From Cellulomonas alba (GTDB taxonomy: Bacteria > Actinomycetota > Actinomycetes > Actinomycetales > Cellulomonadaceae): DNA of 64,000 nt. The notes beneath the pieces were generated by a model. It was given only the letters and a program-made list of their open reading frames with translations. It searched no databases and was not told the DNA's origin. A program made the translations under genes and the position numbers. This document shows positions 45,215-53,512 of this stretch, one piece after another. The stretch spans positions 2,459,461 to 2,523,460 of the forward strand of contig NZ_JAUCGQ010000001.1 in NCBI RefSeq assembly GCF_030362835.1. Reading direction: 5' to 3'. How positions within the stretch are numbered: position 1 is the first letter of the stretch; every line of letters starts with the position of its first letter.

Positions 45215-47929
45215 ATGACGAGTCCCACGGACGTGACGCAGGTGATCCGGACGAGCTCGGTGCCGTGGTTCACGCTCTCGGCGCAGGACGTGGTGCACGA
45301 CCTCGGCACCGACGCGGGCGCCGGGCTCACGTCGCACGAGGTGACGAGCCGGCAGGCGTTGTACGGCCCGAACGCGATCGCGTCCGAGCCGCCCCCGTCG
45401 ACGTGGTCGGTGGCGCTGCGCCAGCTGCGCGACCCGATGAACCTCATGCTCATCGCGGTCGTGATCGTCTCGGCCGCCATCGGCGAGGGCGCCGTGGCGG
45501 TGCTCGTCGCGGCGCTCGTCATCCTCAACGTCGTGCTCGGCACGCGGCAGGAGCTCAAGGCGCGCGCGAGCGTGGACGCGCTGGCCAAGCTCCAGGTGCC
45601 GCAGGCGAAGGTCGTGCGCGCCGGCACGCTCGCCCAGGTCCCGGCGCTCGAGCTCGTGCCCGGCGACATCGTCAACCTCGAGGCCGGCGACCTCGTGCCC
45701 GCAGACGGCCGGCTGCTCCGGTCGGCGACGCTCGAGACGCAGGAGGCCGCGCTCACCGGGGAGTCGGCGCCCGTGCCGAAGGACCCGGCGACGCTGACGG
45801 ACCCCGACGCGACGCTCGGCGACCGCGCGTGCATGGTCTTCCAGAACACGTCGGTGACCCGCGGCACGGCGACGATGGTCGTCACCGACACCGGCATGAA
45901 GACGCAGATGGGCCAGATCGCGTCGATGCTCTCGGCGGTCGCGCCGGCCAAGTCGCCGCTGCAGCGGGAGCTCGACTCGCTGACGCGCGTGCTCGGGATC
46001 GTCGCGTGGTCGGCCGTCGCGGTGATCGTCGTCATCGGCCTGATCCGCGGCGAGGACGCGACGACCGTGCTGCTGCTCGGCATCTCGATGGCGATCTCCG
46101 CGATCCCGACCGGCCTGCCGACGTTCGTCCAGTCGATGCTCGCGTACGGGAGCAAGCAGCTCGCCGAGCACCGCGCGGTCGTCAAGAACCTCACCGACGT
46201 CGAGACGCTCGGCGCGACGAGCGCGATCAACTCCGACAAGACCGGCACGCTGACGATGAACGCGATGACGGTCCGCACGATGTTCCACGGCGGCCGGTGG
46301 TTCCGGATCCAGGGCGAGGGCTACGCGAAGACGGGCGCGATCGAGCACGTCGCCGGCACGGAGGTGCCGGACTTCACGCGCCTCGCGTACGGGCTGTGCC
46401 TCGACAGCGACGCGACGGTGTCCGACGCCGGCGAGGTCGTCGGCGACCCGACCGAGGCCGCGCTCGTCGTGCTGGCCGCGAAGATCGGGGTCGACGCCGA
46501 GGAGACGCGGCGGGCCTACCCGCGCGCGGCGGAGGTGCCGTTCGACTCGGCGTACAAGTTCATGGCGACGTTCCACCAGCTGCCGGTCCAGGGCACGCTC
46601 GGCCTGGTCGAGCTCGTCAAGGGCGGGCCCGACGTCGTGCTCGCGCGGTGCTCGCAGGCGCTCGCGCCCGGGGACGCGGTCGTGCCGATCGCGGAGTCCG
46701 TCGAGGACATCCAGGCGGCGAACCAGCGGATGTCGGAGCAGGGGCTGCGGGTGCTCGCGTTCGCGTTCCGCCGCGTCGACGCGCCGCTCGCGGACGTGCA
46801 GGCCGACCCGATGGCGCACGTCGAGGACCTGGTGTTCGTGGGGATGGTCGGCATCATCGACCCGCTGCGGCCGACCGCGAAGGACGCGGTCCGCACGGCC
46901 CGCGAGGCCGGCATCGAGGTCCGCATGATCACCGGCGACCACGCCATCACGGCGTCCGCCATCGGCCGCGAGCTCGGCCTCGGCCCGGGTGCCGCGTCGG
47001 GCGCCGACATCCAGGCGATGACGGACGCGGAGCTGACGGCCGCCCTGCCGGACCTGCACGTGTTCGGCCGCGTCACGCCGCAGGACAAGCTGCGGCTCGC
47101 CAAGCTCATGCAGGCCGGGGGCGCGATCGTCGCGATGACGGGCGACGCGGTCAACGACGCCGCGGCGCTCAAGCAGGCCGACATCGGCGTCGCGATGGGC
47201 TCGGGCTCGGAGGTCACGAAGCAGGCCGGGAAGATGATCCTGACCGACGACAACTTCGGCACCCTTGTCACCGCGATCCGCCTCGGCCGCGGCATCTACG
47301 ACAAGATCGTGAGCTACGTCCGCTACCAGATGGCGTCGCTGTTCATGCTCGTCCTGCTGTTCCTCGTGGCGAGCCTCGCGAACATCAACGGCGGCGTGCC
47401 GCTGACGCCGATCATGGTGCTGTTCCTGAACTTCTTCATCACGATCTTCCCGGTCGTCGTGATCCTGCTCGACCCCTCCCCGGACGACCTGATGCAGCGC
47501 CCGCCGCGCGACCCGAAGGTGACGATCTCGAACCGTCGTGCCGTGACGCAGTGGCTCGTGTACGGCTTCGTGATGTTCGGCGTGACGCTGCTCGCGCTGC
47601 TGCTCGCGCCCGGGCCGATGAGCCAGGACCACGCGAACGTGCCGATGACGATGGCGTTCGTGGTCGCGGCGCTCGCGTCCCTGTTCGGCGGGCTCGCGAT
47701 GCGGCGCGACCCGGGCTCCGGGCTCGAGGCGCCCATCGTCAACGCCGTGAAGTGGCTGTCGATCCCGCTGCTGCTGACCGTCGTCTCGGTGCAGGTGGCC
47801 GGGCTGCAGCGGCTGCTGATGACGACGTCGCTCACCGGGCCGCAGTGGCTCGCCGCGATCGCGCTGGCGGCGGTGGTGCCGATCGTCGTCGAGCTCGACA
47901 AGCTGGTGCGCCGGCACCGGGGCGCGTAG
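45215..47929 (+). CDS. P2-type cation-transporting ATPase
   Basis: 904 aa membrane pump with the full P-type cycle. It has an N-terminal Cation_ATPase_N domain (WFTLSAQDVVHDLG), the actuator TGES loop (ALTGESAPVPK), phosphorylation site NSDKTGTLTMN, the nucleotide-binding KGGPDVVLARC, and hinge motifs MITGDHAITASAIG and MTGDAVNDAAALKQADIGVA. About ten TM helices are present. In M4 the usual IPEGLP of Ca2+/Na+,K+-type pumps reads IPTGLP, so the acidic cation ligand is lost; the transported ion is therefore uncertain. Such pumps are often found beside stress and bd-oxidase genes in actinobacteria. Confidence 0.9.
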   Translation: MTSPTDVTQVIRTSSVPWFTLSAQDVVHDLGTDAGAGLTSHEVTSRQALYGPNAIASEPPPSTWSVALRQLRDPMNLMLIAVVIVSAAIGEGAVAVLVAALVILNVVLGTRQELKARASVDALAKLQVPQAKVVRAGTLAQVPALELVPGDIVNLEAGDLVPADGRLLRSATLETQEAALTGESAPVPKDPATLTDPDATLGDRACMVFQNTSVTRGTATMVVTDTGMKTQMGQIASMLSAVAPAKSPLQRELDSLTRVLGIVAWSAVAVIVVIGLIRGEDATTVLLLGISMAISAIPTGLPTFVQSMLAYGSKQLAEHRAVVKNLTDVETLGATSAINSDKTGTLTMNAMTVRTMFHGGRWFRIQGEGYAKTGAIEHVAGTEVPDFTRLAYGLCLDSDATVSDAGEVVGDPTEAALVVLAAKIGVDAEETRRAYPRAAEVPFDSAYKFMATFHQLPVQGTLGLVELVKGGPDVVLARCSQALAPGDAVVPIAESVEDIQAANQRMSEQGLRVLAFAFRRVDAPLADVQADPMAHVEDLVFVGMVGIIDPLRPTAKDAVRTAREAGIEVRMITGDHAITASAIGRELGLGPGAASGADIQAMTDAELTAALPDLHVFGRVTPQDKLRLAKLMQAGGAIVAMTGDAVNDAAALKQADIGVAMGSGSEVTKQAGKMILTDDNFGTLVTAIRLGRGIYDKIVSYVRYQMASLFMLVLLFLVASLANINGGVPLTPIMVLFLNFFITIFPVVVILLDPSPDDLMQRPPRDPKVTISNRRAVTQWLVYGFVMFGVTLLALLLAPGPMSQDHANVPMTMAFVVAALASLFGGLAMRRDPGSGLEAPIVNAVKWLSIPLLLTVVSVQVAGLQRLLMTTSLTGPQWLAAIALAAVVPIVVELDKLVRRHRGA

Positions 47930-47960
47930 CGAGCCGCCGGGCGGCCGCGCCCCGGCCGCG

Positions 47961-48040
47961 TCGCCCAGCCGCGTCGCGACGGGTGCAGCGTGCGGCCGCG
48001 TTGCCCAGCCGCGTCGCGACGGGTGCAGCGCGCGGCCGCT
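47961..48040. repeat. Two tandem copies of a 40-bp repeat
   Basis: 47961-48000 and 48001-48040 differ at only three positions. The shared core contains GCCCAGCCGCGTCGCGACGG followed by GTGCAGCG. It fills most of the gap between the P-type ATPase and the symporter gene and looks like a recent duplication. Confidence 0.85.
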
Positions 48041-48054
48041 GCGAGGATGGCCGC

Positions 48055-49101
48055 GTGCCCGACGACCTGCGCCCCGACGACCTGAGCCCAGGCGCCGACC
48101 TGAGCGACGACCCCGGCACGGCTGCCGCGGGCTCGCGCTGGGCCGCGGTCCGCGCGTGGATCGACCCGCTCGTCGTCATGATCCTGACGGTCCTCGTGCT
48201 GGGCCTCGTGCTCCCTGCGTCCGGCGGCGCGGCGACCGTGGTGCACGGCCTCGAGACGGCCGCGATCGTCCTGCTGTTCTTCCTCTACGGCGCGCGCATG
48301 CCGACGCGCGAGGTGTGGGACGGGCTGCGCAGCTGGCGCGTGCAGGGGTCGATGCTCGCCGCGACCTACGTCGCGTTCCCGGTCCTCGGCCTGCTCGTGC
48401 AGCTGCTGCCGGACTCGGTGCTCGCACCCGACCTGCGCACCGGCCTGCTGTTCCTCTCCGTGCTGCCGTCGACGGTGCAGTCGTCCGTGGTGTTCACGTC
48501 GATCGCGCACGGGGACGTCGCGGCGGCCATCACCGGCGCGACCGTCTCCAACGTCACGGGCGTCCTGCTGACGCCGCTGCTCGCGGGGCTGCTGATCGGT
48601 GGGACGGGCGGCAGCTCGCTCGCGGGCTCGGTGCCGCAGATCCTGCTGCAGCTGCTGCTCCCGTTCGCGGTGGGCCAGGTCGTCCAGCCGTGGATCGGTG
48701 GCTGGGTGCGGGGGCACGCGCACCTGACGCGGATCACGGACCGGACGACGATCCTGCTGGTCGCGTACGCGTCGGTGAGCGAGGCCTCGACGTCGGGCGC
48801 GTGGGACGACGTCACGCTGGTCGTGGTGCTGACGCTGCTCGTCGTCTGCGCGGTGATGCTCGTGGCCATGCTGGCGCTGACCTGGACCGGCGGCGGGCGG
48901 CTCGGGCTGGGCAGGCCGCAGCGGATCGCGCTGCTGATGTGCGGGTCGAAGAAGAGCCTGGCCACGGGTCTGCCGATGGCCTCCGTGCTGTTCGCGCCGG
49001 CCGTCGCCGCGAGCGTCGCGCTGCCCGTGATCGCGTTCCACCAGCTGCAGCTCGCGACGTGCGCGGTCCTGGCGCGCCGTCTCGCCCGGACCGTCGAGTA
49101 G
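48055..49101 (+). CDS. Bile acid:sodium symporter (BASS/SBF) family transporter
   Basis: 348 aa from the GTG at 48055, with GAGGA about 8 nt upstream. About ten TM helices with the SBF-like core: LFFLYGARMPTREVWDG, SVLPSTVQSSVVFTSIAHGD, AAAITGATVSNVTGVLLTPL and LMCGSKKSLATGLPMASVLF. The last is the conserved crossover region of the YfeH/SLC10A7-like branch. Members of that branch move organic anions or affect calcium/wall physiology; none is known to use bile acids in soil bacteria. The substrate is unknown. The gene follows the 40-bp tandem repeat. Confidence 0.9.
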   Translation: MPDDLRPDDLSPGADLSDDPGTAAAGSRWAAVRAWIDPLVVMILTVLVLGLVLPASGGAATVVHGLETAAIVLLFFLYGARMPTREVWDGLRSWRVQGSMLAATYVAFPVLGLLVQLLPDSVLAPDLRTGLLFLSVLPSTVQSSVVFTSIAHGDVAAAITGATVSNVTGVLLTPLLAGLLIGGTGGSSLAGSVPQILLQLLLPFAVGQVVQPWIGGWVRGHAHLTRITDRTTILLVAYASVSEASTSGAWDDVTLVVVLTLLVVCAVMLVAMLALTWTGGGRLGLGRPQRIALLMCGSKKSLATGLPMASVLFAPAVAASVALPVIAFHQLQLATCAVLARRLARTVE

Positions 49102-49113
49102 CGTGCTCCCGGG

Positions 49114-49133
49114 CGTTCGTCACCGTTCGTCCA
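49114..49133. repeat. 10-bp direct repeat upstream of GH20 gene
   Basis: CGTTCGTCAC followed directly by CGTTCGTCCA, about 30-50 bp before the TTG start. It could bind a regulator; it resembles GTTCACC-type units only partly. Confidence 0.35.
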
Positions 49134-49163
49134 CCTGGTGAAGCCGTCGCCCGAGGAGCACCG

Positions 49164-50603
49164 TTGCACGCTGTCGTCCCCCGCCCCGCCAGCCTCGAGG
49201 AGCTCGGGGGCGAGCCGTACCGGGTGGGCCCGGACACGACCGTCGACGTCGACGGCCGGCCCGACCTGGTCCAGGTGGCGGTGCTCGCCGCCGACCTGAT
49301 CGGTCGCGTCACCGGAAGCCCGATCCCCGTGCGGCACGCCGGCCGGGACGAGCCGGGTGCGGTGCGGCTGACGATCGCCGACGACCTCGACGACGAGGCG
49401 TACCGGCTGACCGTCCGCGCGCGCCGCGTGCAGATCGAGGCGGCGCGCCCGTCCGGCCTGGTGCGCGGCCTGGTCACGCTGCGCCAGCTCATGGACGACG
49501 ACGGCGCCGTGCCCGCGGTGCGCGTCGCCGACCGGCCGCGGTTCGCGTGGCGTGGCCTGTCGATCGACGTCGCGCGGCACTTCGTCACGGTGCCCGACCT
49601 CAAGACCGTGATCGCGCTGATGTCGCACTACAAGCTGAACGTGCTGCACCTGCACCTCACGGACGACCAGGGCTGGCGGCTCCACGTGCGCTCGCGCCCC
49701 GAGCTCACACGCCGCTCGTCCGCCTCGGCGGTCGGCGGCGACCGCGGCGGGTTCTACTCGGCCGACGACTACGCGGACCTCGTGGCGTACGCGGCGGCGC
49801 GCGGCGTGCGCGTCGTGCCCGAGATCGACGTGCCCGGCCACGTCAACGCCGCGACGCACGCCTACGGCGAACTCAACCCGGACGGCCGGCCGACGGACGA
49901 GTACACGGGCATCGAGGTCGGCTTCAGCCGGCTGCACGCGGACCTGCCGGCCACGCGCCCGTTCCTCGACGCGGTGTTCGCCGACGTCGCGGCCATGACG
50001 CCCGGCGAGTACGTGCACATCGGCGGCGACGAGGTGCTGACGATGGACCACGACGAGTACGCGCGGCTCGTCGGCATGGCGGCAGCCGCGGTGCGTGCCG
50101 CCGGCAAGAAGGTGATCGGCTGGCAGGAGATCGCGCACGCGGCGGTCGAGCCGGGCACGCTCGTGCAGTTCTGGGACCCGCGCGCCGACCCGGCGGCGTT
50201 CGTCGCGGCGGCGCGCGCCGGTGCGCGCTTCATCATGTCGCCCGGGTCGCACGCGTACCTCGACATGAAGTACGACGCGAGCACCGCGCTGGGGCTCGAG
50301 TGGGCGGGACACATCGAGCTGCGCGACGCCTACGACTGGGAGCCGACCGCGTTGATCGACGGCCTGCCCGCGGAGGCGGTGGTGGGTGTCGAGGCCGCGA
50401 TCTGGACCGAGACGCTGCGCGACCTGCGCGCGCTGACGACCATGCTGCTGCCGCGCCTGGCGGCCGTCGCCGAGGTCGCGTGGACCGGTGCGGCGGACCG
50501 GTCGTTCGACGACTTCCGCGAGCGGGTGGCCTCGCACGCGCGGCTCTGGGAGCGGCTCGGTCTCGGCTGGTACGCGAGCCCGCAGGTGGACTGGCAGCGC
50601 TGA
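49164..50603 (+). CDS. Glycoside hydrolase family 20 beta-N-acetylhexosaminidase
   Basis: 479 aa. The TTG at 49164 is preferred because GAGGAG lies 5 nt upstream and family similarity (VVPRPASLEELGGEPYRV) begins immediately after. N-terminal GH20b domain (~1-115), then the TIM barrel: WRGLSIDVARHFVTVPDLK, LHLHLTDDQGWRLHV, VVPEIDVPGHVNAATHAY, and HIGGDEVLTMD, in which the Asp-Glu pair is the catalytic dyad for substrate-assisted hydrolysis. No signal peptide is seen, so it probably cleaves GlcNAc from imported chito-oligosaccharides or muropeptides in the cytoplasm. Confidence 0.93.
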   Translation: MHAVVPRPASLEELGGEPYRVGPDTTVDVDGRPDLVQVAVLAADLIGRVTGSPIPVRHAGRDEPGAVRLTIADDLDDEAYRLTVRARRVQIEAARPSGLVRGLVTLRQLMDDDGAVPAVRVADRPRFAWRGLSIDVARHFVTVPDLKTVIALMSHYKLNVLHLHLTDDQGWRLHVRSRPELTRRSSASAVGGDRGGFYSADDYADLVAYAAARGVRVVPEIDVPGHVNAATHAYGELNPDGRPTDEYTGIEVGFSRLHADLPATRPFLDAVFADVAAMTPGEYVHIGGDEVLTMDHDEYARLVGMAAAAVRAAGKKVIGWQEIAHAAVEPGTLVQFWDPRADPAAFVAAARAGARFIMSPGSHAYLDMKYDASTALGLEWAGHIELRDAYDWEPTALIDGLPAEAVVGVEAAIWTETLRDLRALTTMLLPRLAAVAEVAWTGAADRSFDDFRERVASHARLWERLGLGWYASPQVDWQR

Positions 50604-50631
50604 CCCGCCGCGCCGTCCGCCGCCTCGCGGC

Positions 50632-52452
50632 CTAGACCCAGCTCTCGAACCACATGTGCGAGTGCCAGAACGACCACGGCACGGTCCACGCGGACCAGAT
50701 CGGGTAGAAGTACAGGCCGACCGCCACGGCCGCCGCGACGAACACCGACACGCACGTCAGGGCGATGCGCCTCGCCCGTGGGTCGCCGTCGCGGGGACCC
50801 ACCACCAGCCCGAGCACGTACGTGAGCGTCAGCACGACCCACGGGACGAAGGCGACCGAGTAGAACGTGAAGATCGTGCGGTGCGCGTAGCCGAACCACG
50901 GCAGCCACCCGGCGACGATCCCCGACAGGACCGCGACCGCACGCCAGTCCCGCGTCCGCAGGAACCAGACCACCGCGATGACGATCGCCGCCGTCGCGCC
51001 CCACCACACGAGCGGGTTGCCGATCGCGGTGATCGCCTGCGAGCACTTGTCCGAGCCGCACGCCGCCTGCGCCTGGTCGCCGAACAGGCTCGAGATGCTG
51101 GTCGGGTACCACATCGACGTCGGGCGCCACTGGACGATCCAGCCGAGCGGGTGCGCGGCATACGGGTGCGGCGAGTCGAGGCCGTTGTGGAACTGCCACA
51201 TCTGCTCGTGGTAGTGCAGCAGCGACCGCAGCGACCGGGGCAGCCACTGGACGCCCTGGCCGGGGTTCTGCTCGGCCCACTGACGCAGGTACGCGTCGGG
51301 GTGCGTGAACCACGAGAACCACGAGCCGAGGTACACGAGCGCGGCGACGCCGACCATGCTGACGCCCGCGACGATGCCGTCGCGGAAGACCCCGGCCTCG
51401 AACCACCGGCGCACGCCGATGGTGCGTCGCGCCTGCATGTCGCCCAGCACGCTGAGCACGCCGAACACGGCGAGGAAGTAGATGCCGGACCACTTGGTGC
51501 CGATCGCGAGGCCGAGCAGCACGGCCGCCGCGAGCCGCCACCACCGCCAGCCGAGCCGCGGGCCGAGACCGGCCGCGAGGTCTCCGCCGGCGTCGAGCAC
51601 GGCCGCTGCGCGGTCCGCGAGCCGCCGCCGGGAGCGGTCGCGGTCGATCAGCAGCGCGCCGAACGCGGCGAGCACGAAGAACATGAGGAACGGGTCCAGC
51701 AGGCTGACGCGCGACTGGACGATCGCCTCGCCGTCGACCGCGAGCAGCAGGCCGGCCACCGTGCCCAGCGCCGTCGAGGCGAACAGGCGCCGGCCGATCC
51801 GCGCCACCATCAGCACGGACAGGGTGCCGACCACCGCGGCCGAGAGCCGCCACGCGGTCGAGCTCGTCGGCCCGCCGCCGAGCCACATGCCGAGCGCGAT
51901 CATCCACTTGCCGACCTGCGGGTGGACCACGTACTCGCCGGTCGTGAGGATGCCCGACATGGTGCCGGCCTCGAACTTGGCGTTCGGGTCGTTCTCCCAG
52001 TTGGCCTCGTAGCCCTGGTGCAGCAGCGAGTACGCGTCCTTGACGTAGTACGTCTCGTCGAACACGAGGTGGTGCGGGTTGCCGAGGTTCCAGAACCGCA
52101 GCACGCCGCCGAGCACCGTCACGGCCAGCGGCAGGAGCCACCCGAGCACGCGCGCGCGGCGCGTCGCGTCGAGCGCGAGCGTCGCCTCGCCGAGCAGGCG
52201 GCGCAGGAGGCGGGTGGCGGTCGGCTCGGCCGGGTCCTCGCCCGGTTCGGGGGCGGGGGAGCGGCCGCGCCGCGCGCGCGTCGGACGGTCGTCGGGCGCT
52301 GGCTCGGGCCGCTCGGGCTGGAGCGCGGCCGGGTCGGGCCCGGCGCTCGTCGGTGCGAAGACGGGACGGTCCCGGTCGCCGGTGGCGACCGGAGCCCCGG
52401 GCACGGGGCCCGAGGGCGGGTTCGACGCGACGTCGTCGGGCGTGGGCGGCAC
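50632..52452 (-). CDS. pmt: Dolichyl-phosphate-mannose-protein mannosyltransferase (PMT, GT39)
   Basis: 606 aa polytopic membrane enzyme that O-mannosylates secreted proteins using polyprenyl-phosphate-mannose. After a ~95-residue Pro/Arg-rich cytoplasmic tail, TM1 is followed by the catalytic loop FDETYYVKDAYSLLHQGYEA (Asp-Glu motif). Further conserved parts are VVHPQVGKWMIALGMWLGGG, ILVARIGRRLF-like TM loops, LGLAIGTKWSGIYFLAVFGV and the C-terminal YFYPIWSAWTVPWSFWHSHM. Thr/Pro linkers in the M23, MucBP and PstS-like proteins are plausible substrates. The GTG at 52452 has TACCAT 6 nt upstream. It is divergent from rsmI, as in Rv1002c/Rv1003. Confidence 0.94.
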   Translation of the reverse strand: MPPTPDDVASNPPSGPVPGAPVATGDRDRPVFAPTSAGPDPAALQPERPEPAPDDRPTRARRGRSPAPEPGEDPAEPTATRLLRRLLGEATLALDATRRARVLGWLLPLAVTVLGGVLRFWNLGNPHHLVFDETYYVKDAYSLLHQGYEANWENDPNAKFEAGTMSGILTTGEYVVHPQVGKWMIALGMWLGGGPTSSTAWRLSAAVVGTLSVLMVARIGRRLFASTALGTVAGLLLAVDGEAIVQSRVSLLDPFLMFFVLAAFGALLIDRDRSRRRLADRAAAVLDAGGDLAAGLGPRLGWRWWRLAAAVLLGLAIGTKWSGIYFLAVFGVLSVLGDMQARRTIGVRRWFEAGVFRDGIVAGVSMVGVAALVYLGSWFSWFTHPDAYLRQWAEQNPGQGVQWLPRSLRSLLHYHEQMWQFHNGLDSPHPYAAHPLGWIVQWRPTSMWYPTSISSLFGDQAQAACGSDKCSQAITAIGNPLVWWGATAAIVIAVVWFLRTRDWRAVAVLSGIVAGWLPWFGYAHRTIFTFYSVAFVPWVVLTLTYVLGLVVGPRDGDPRARRIALTCVSVFVAAAVAVGLYFYPIWSAWTVPWSFWHSHMWFESWV

Positions 52453-52458
52453 CCGGTC

Positions 52459-52464
52459 ATGGTA
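52459..52464 (-). promoter_or_regulatory. -10 box TACCAT, leaderless start of pmt
   Basis: TACCAT on the minus strand, 6-nt gap, GTG at 52452. Confidence 0.4.
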
Positions 52465-52629
52465 GGGGCGAGCGCTGTGCCGGGGAGGGGCATCCGAACG
52501 TTACGGAGACCGCGGTTATCGATCGGGGCTGTGGGTGGCTCGAGCCGCGGCGGCACCCGCCCTGCGGGGTCGGCCGGCGGTCGGGTGCCGGCGGCTCGAC
52601 CGTTCGCGGCCAGGTGGGACGCTTGCCGC

Positions 52630-53481
52630 ATGTCGAACCCCCAGCCCGCCGGGCGGCTCGTGCTCGCCGCGACGCCGATCGGCAACGCCGAGGACGCCTC
52701 GCCCCGCCTGCGCCGCCTGCTCGAGGAGTCGGACGTCGTCGCGGCCGAGGACACCCGGCGCCTGCGCGCCCTCGCGGCGCGGCTGGGCGTCACGATCGGC
52801 GGACGCGTCGTCAGCCACCACGAGCACAACGAGGCCGCGCGCTCCGCCGAGCTGCTCGAGGTCGTCGCGAGCGGGGGCACCGTCGTGGTCGTCACGGACG
52901 CGGGCATGCCCGCCGTCTCCGACCCGGGTTTCCGCGTGGTGACGGCCGCCGTCGAGGCAGGGCTCACGGTCACGGCGGCCCCCGGGCCGAGCGCCGTGCT
53001 GACCGCGCTCGCGCTGTCCGGCCTGCCCACCGACCGGTTCTGCTTCGAGGGCTTCCCGCCGCGCCGGCCGGGCGAGCGGGCGCGCGCCCTCGCGGCGCTC
53101 GCGGACGAGCGCCGCACGATGGTGTTCTTCGAGGCGCCGCACCGGCTCGCGGAGCTGTTGGGCGCGATGTCCGACGCGTTCGGCGCGGACCGCCCCGCCG
53201 CGGTGTGCCGCGAGCTCACCAAGACCTACGAGGAGGTGCGGCGCGGCGCCCTCGGCGAGCTCGTCGGCTGGGCCTCGGACGGCGAGGTGCGCGGCGAGAT
53301 CGTCGTGGTGGTGGGCGGTGCGGCACGGGCTGCGGCGACCGTGGGCGACGTCGTGACGGAGGTGCTCGCGCGGGCCGACGCGGGGGAGCGCCTCAAGGAC
53401 GTCGTGGGTGACGTCGCGGAGGCCGCAGGGGTCTCGAAGCGGGAGCTGTACGCGGCGGCGCTCGCCGCGCGGCAGCGCTGA
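52630..53481 (+). CDS. rsmI: 16S rRNA 2'-O-ribose C1402 methyltransferase RsmI
   Basis: 283 aa, SAM-dependent TP-methylase fold. LVLAATPIGNAEDASPRLRR, EESDVVAAEDTRRLRALAAR, SHHEHNEAARSAELLEVV, VVVVTDAGMPAVSDPGFRVV and AAPGPSAVLTALALSGLPTD, RFCFEGFPPR are the family signature blocks. The C-terminal small domain (GERLKDVVGDVAEAAGVSKR) is present. It methylates C1402 in the decoding centre. Single gene between pmt and the ABC exporter. Confidence 0.96.
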   Translation: MSNPQPAGRLVLAATPIGNAEDASPRLRRLLEESDVVAAEDTRRLRALAARLGVTIGGRVVSHHEHNEAARSAELLEVVASGGTVVVVTDAGMPAVSDPGFRVVTAAVEAGLTVTAAPGPSAVLTALALSGLPTDRFCFEGFPPRRPGERARALAALADERRTMVFFEAPHRLAELLGAMSDAFGADRPAAVCRELTKTYEEVRRGALGELVGWASDGEVRGEIVVVVGGAARAAATVGDVVTEVLARADAGERLKDVVGDVAEAAGVSKRELYAAALAARQR

Positions 53482-53506
53482 CGCGGCATCGTCGAATCGT
53501 TACGAT
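53478..53506 (+). promoter_or_regulatory. Promoter of the ABC exporter gene (leaderless)
   Basis: CTGACG (53478-53483), 17-bp spacer, TACGAT (53501-53506), 6 nt, GTG at 53513. The -35 box overlaps the rsmI stop codon. Confidence 0.55.
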
Positions 53507-53512
53507 CACCGC

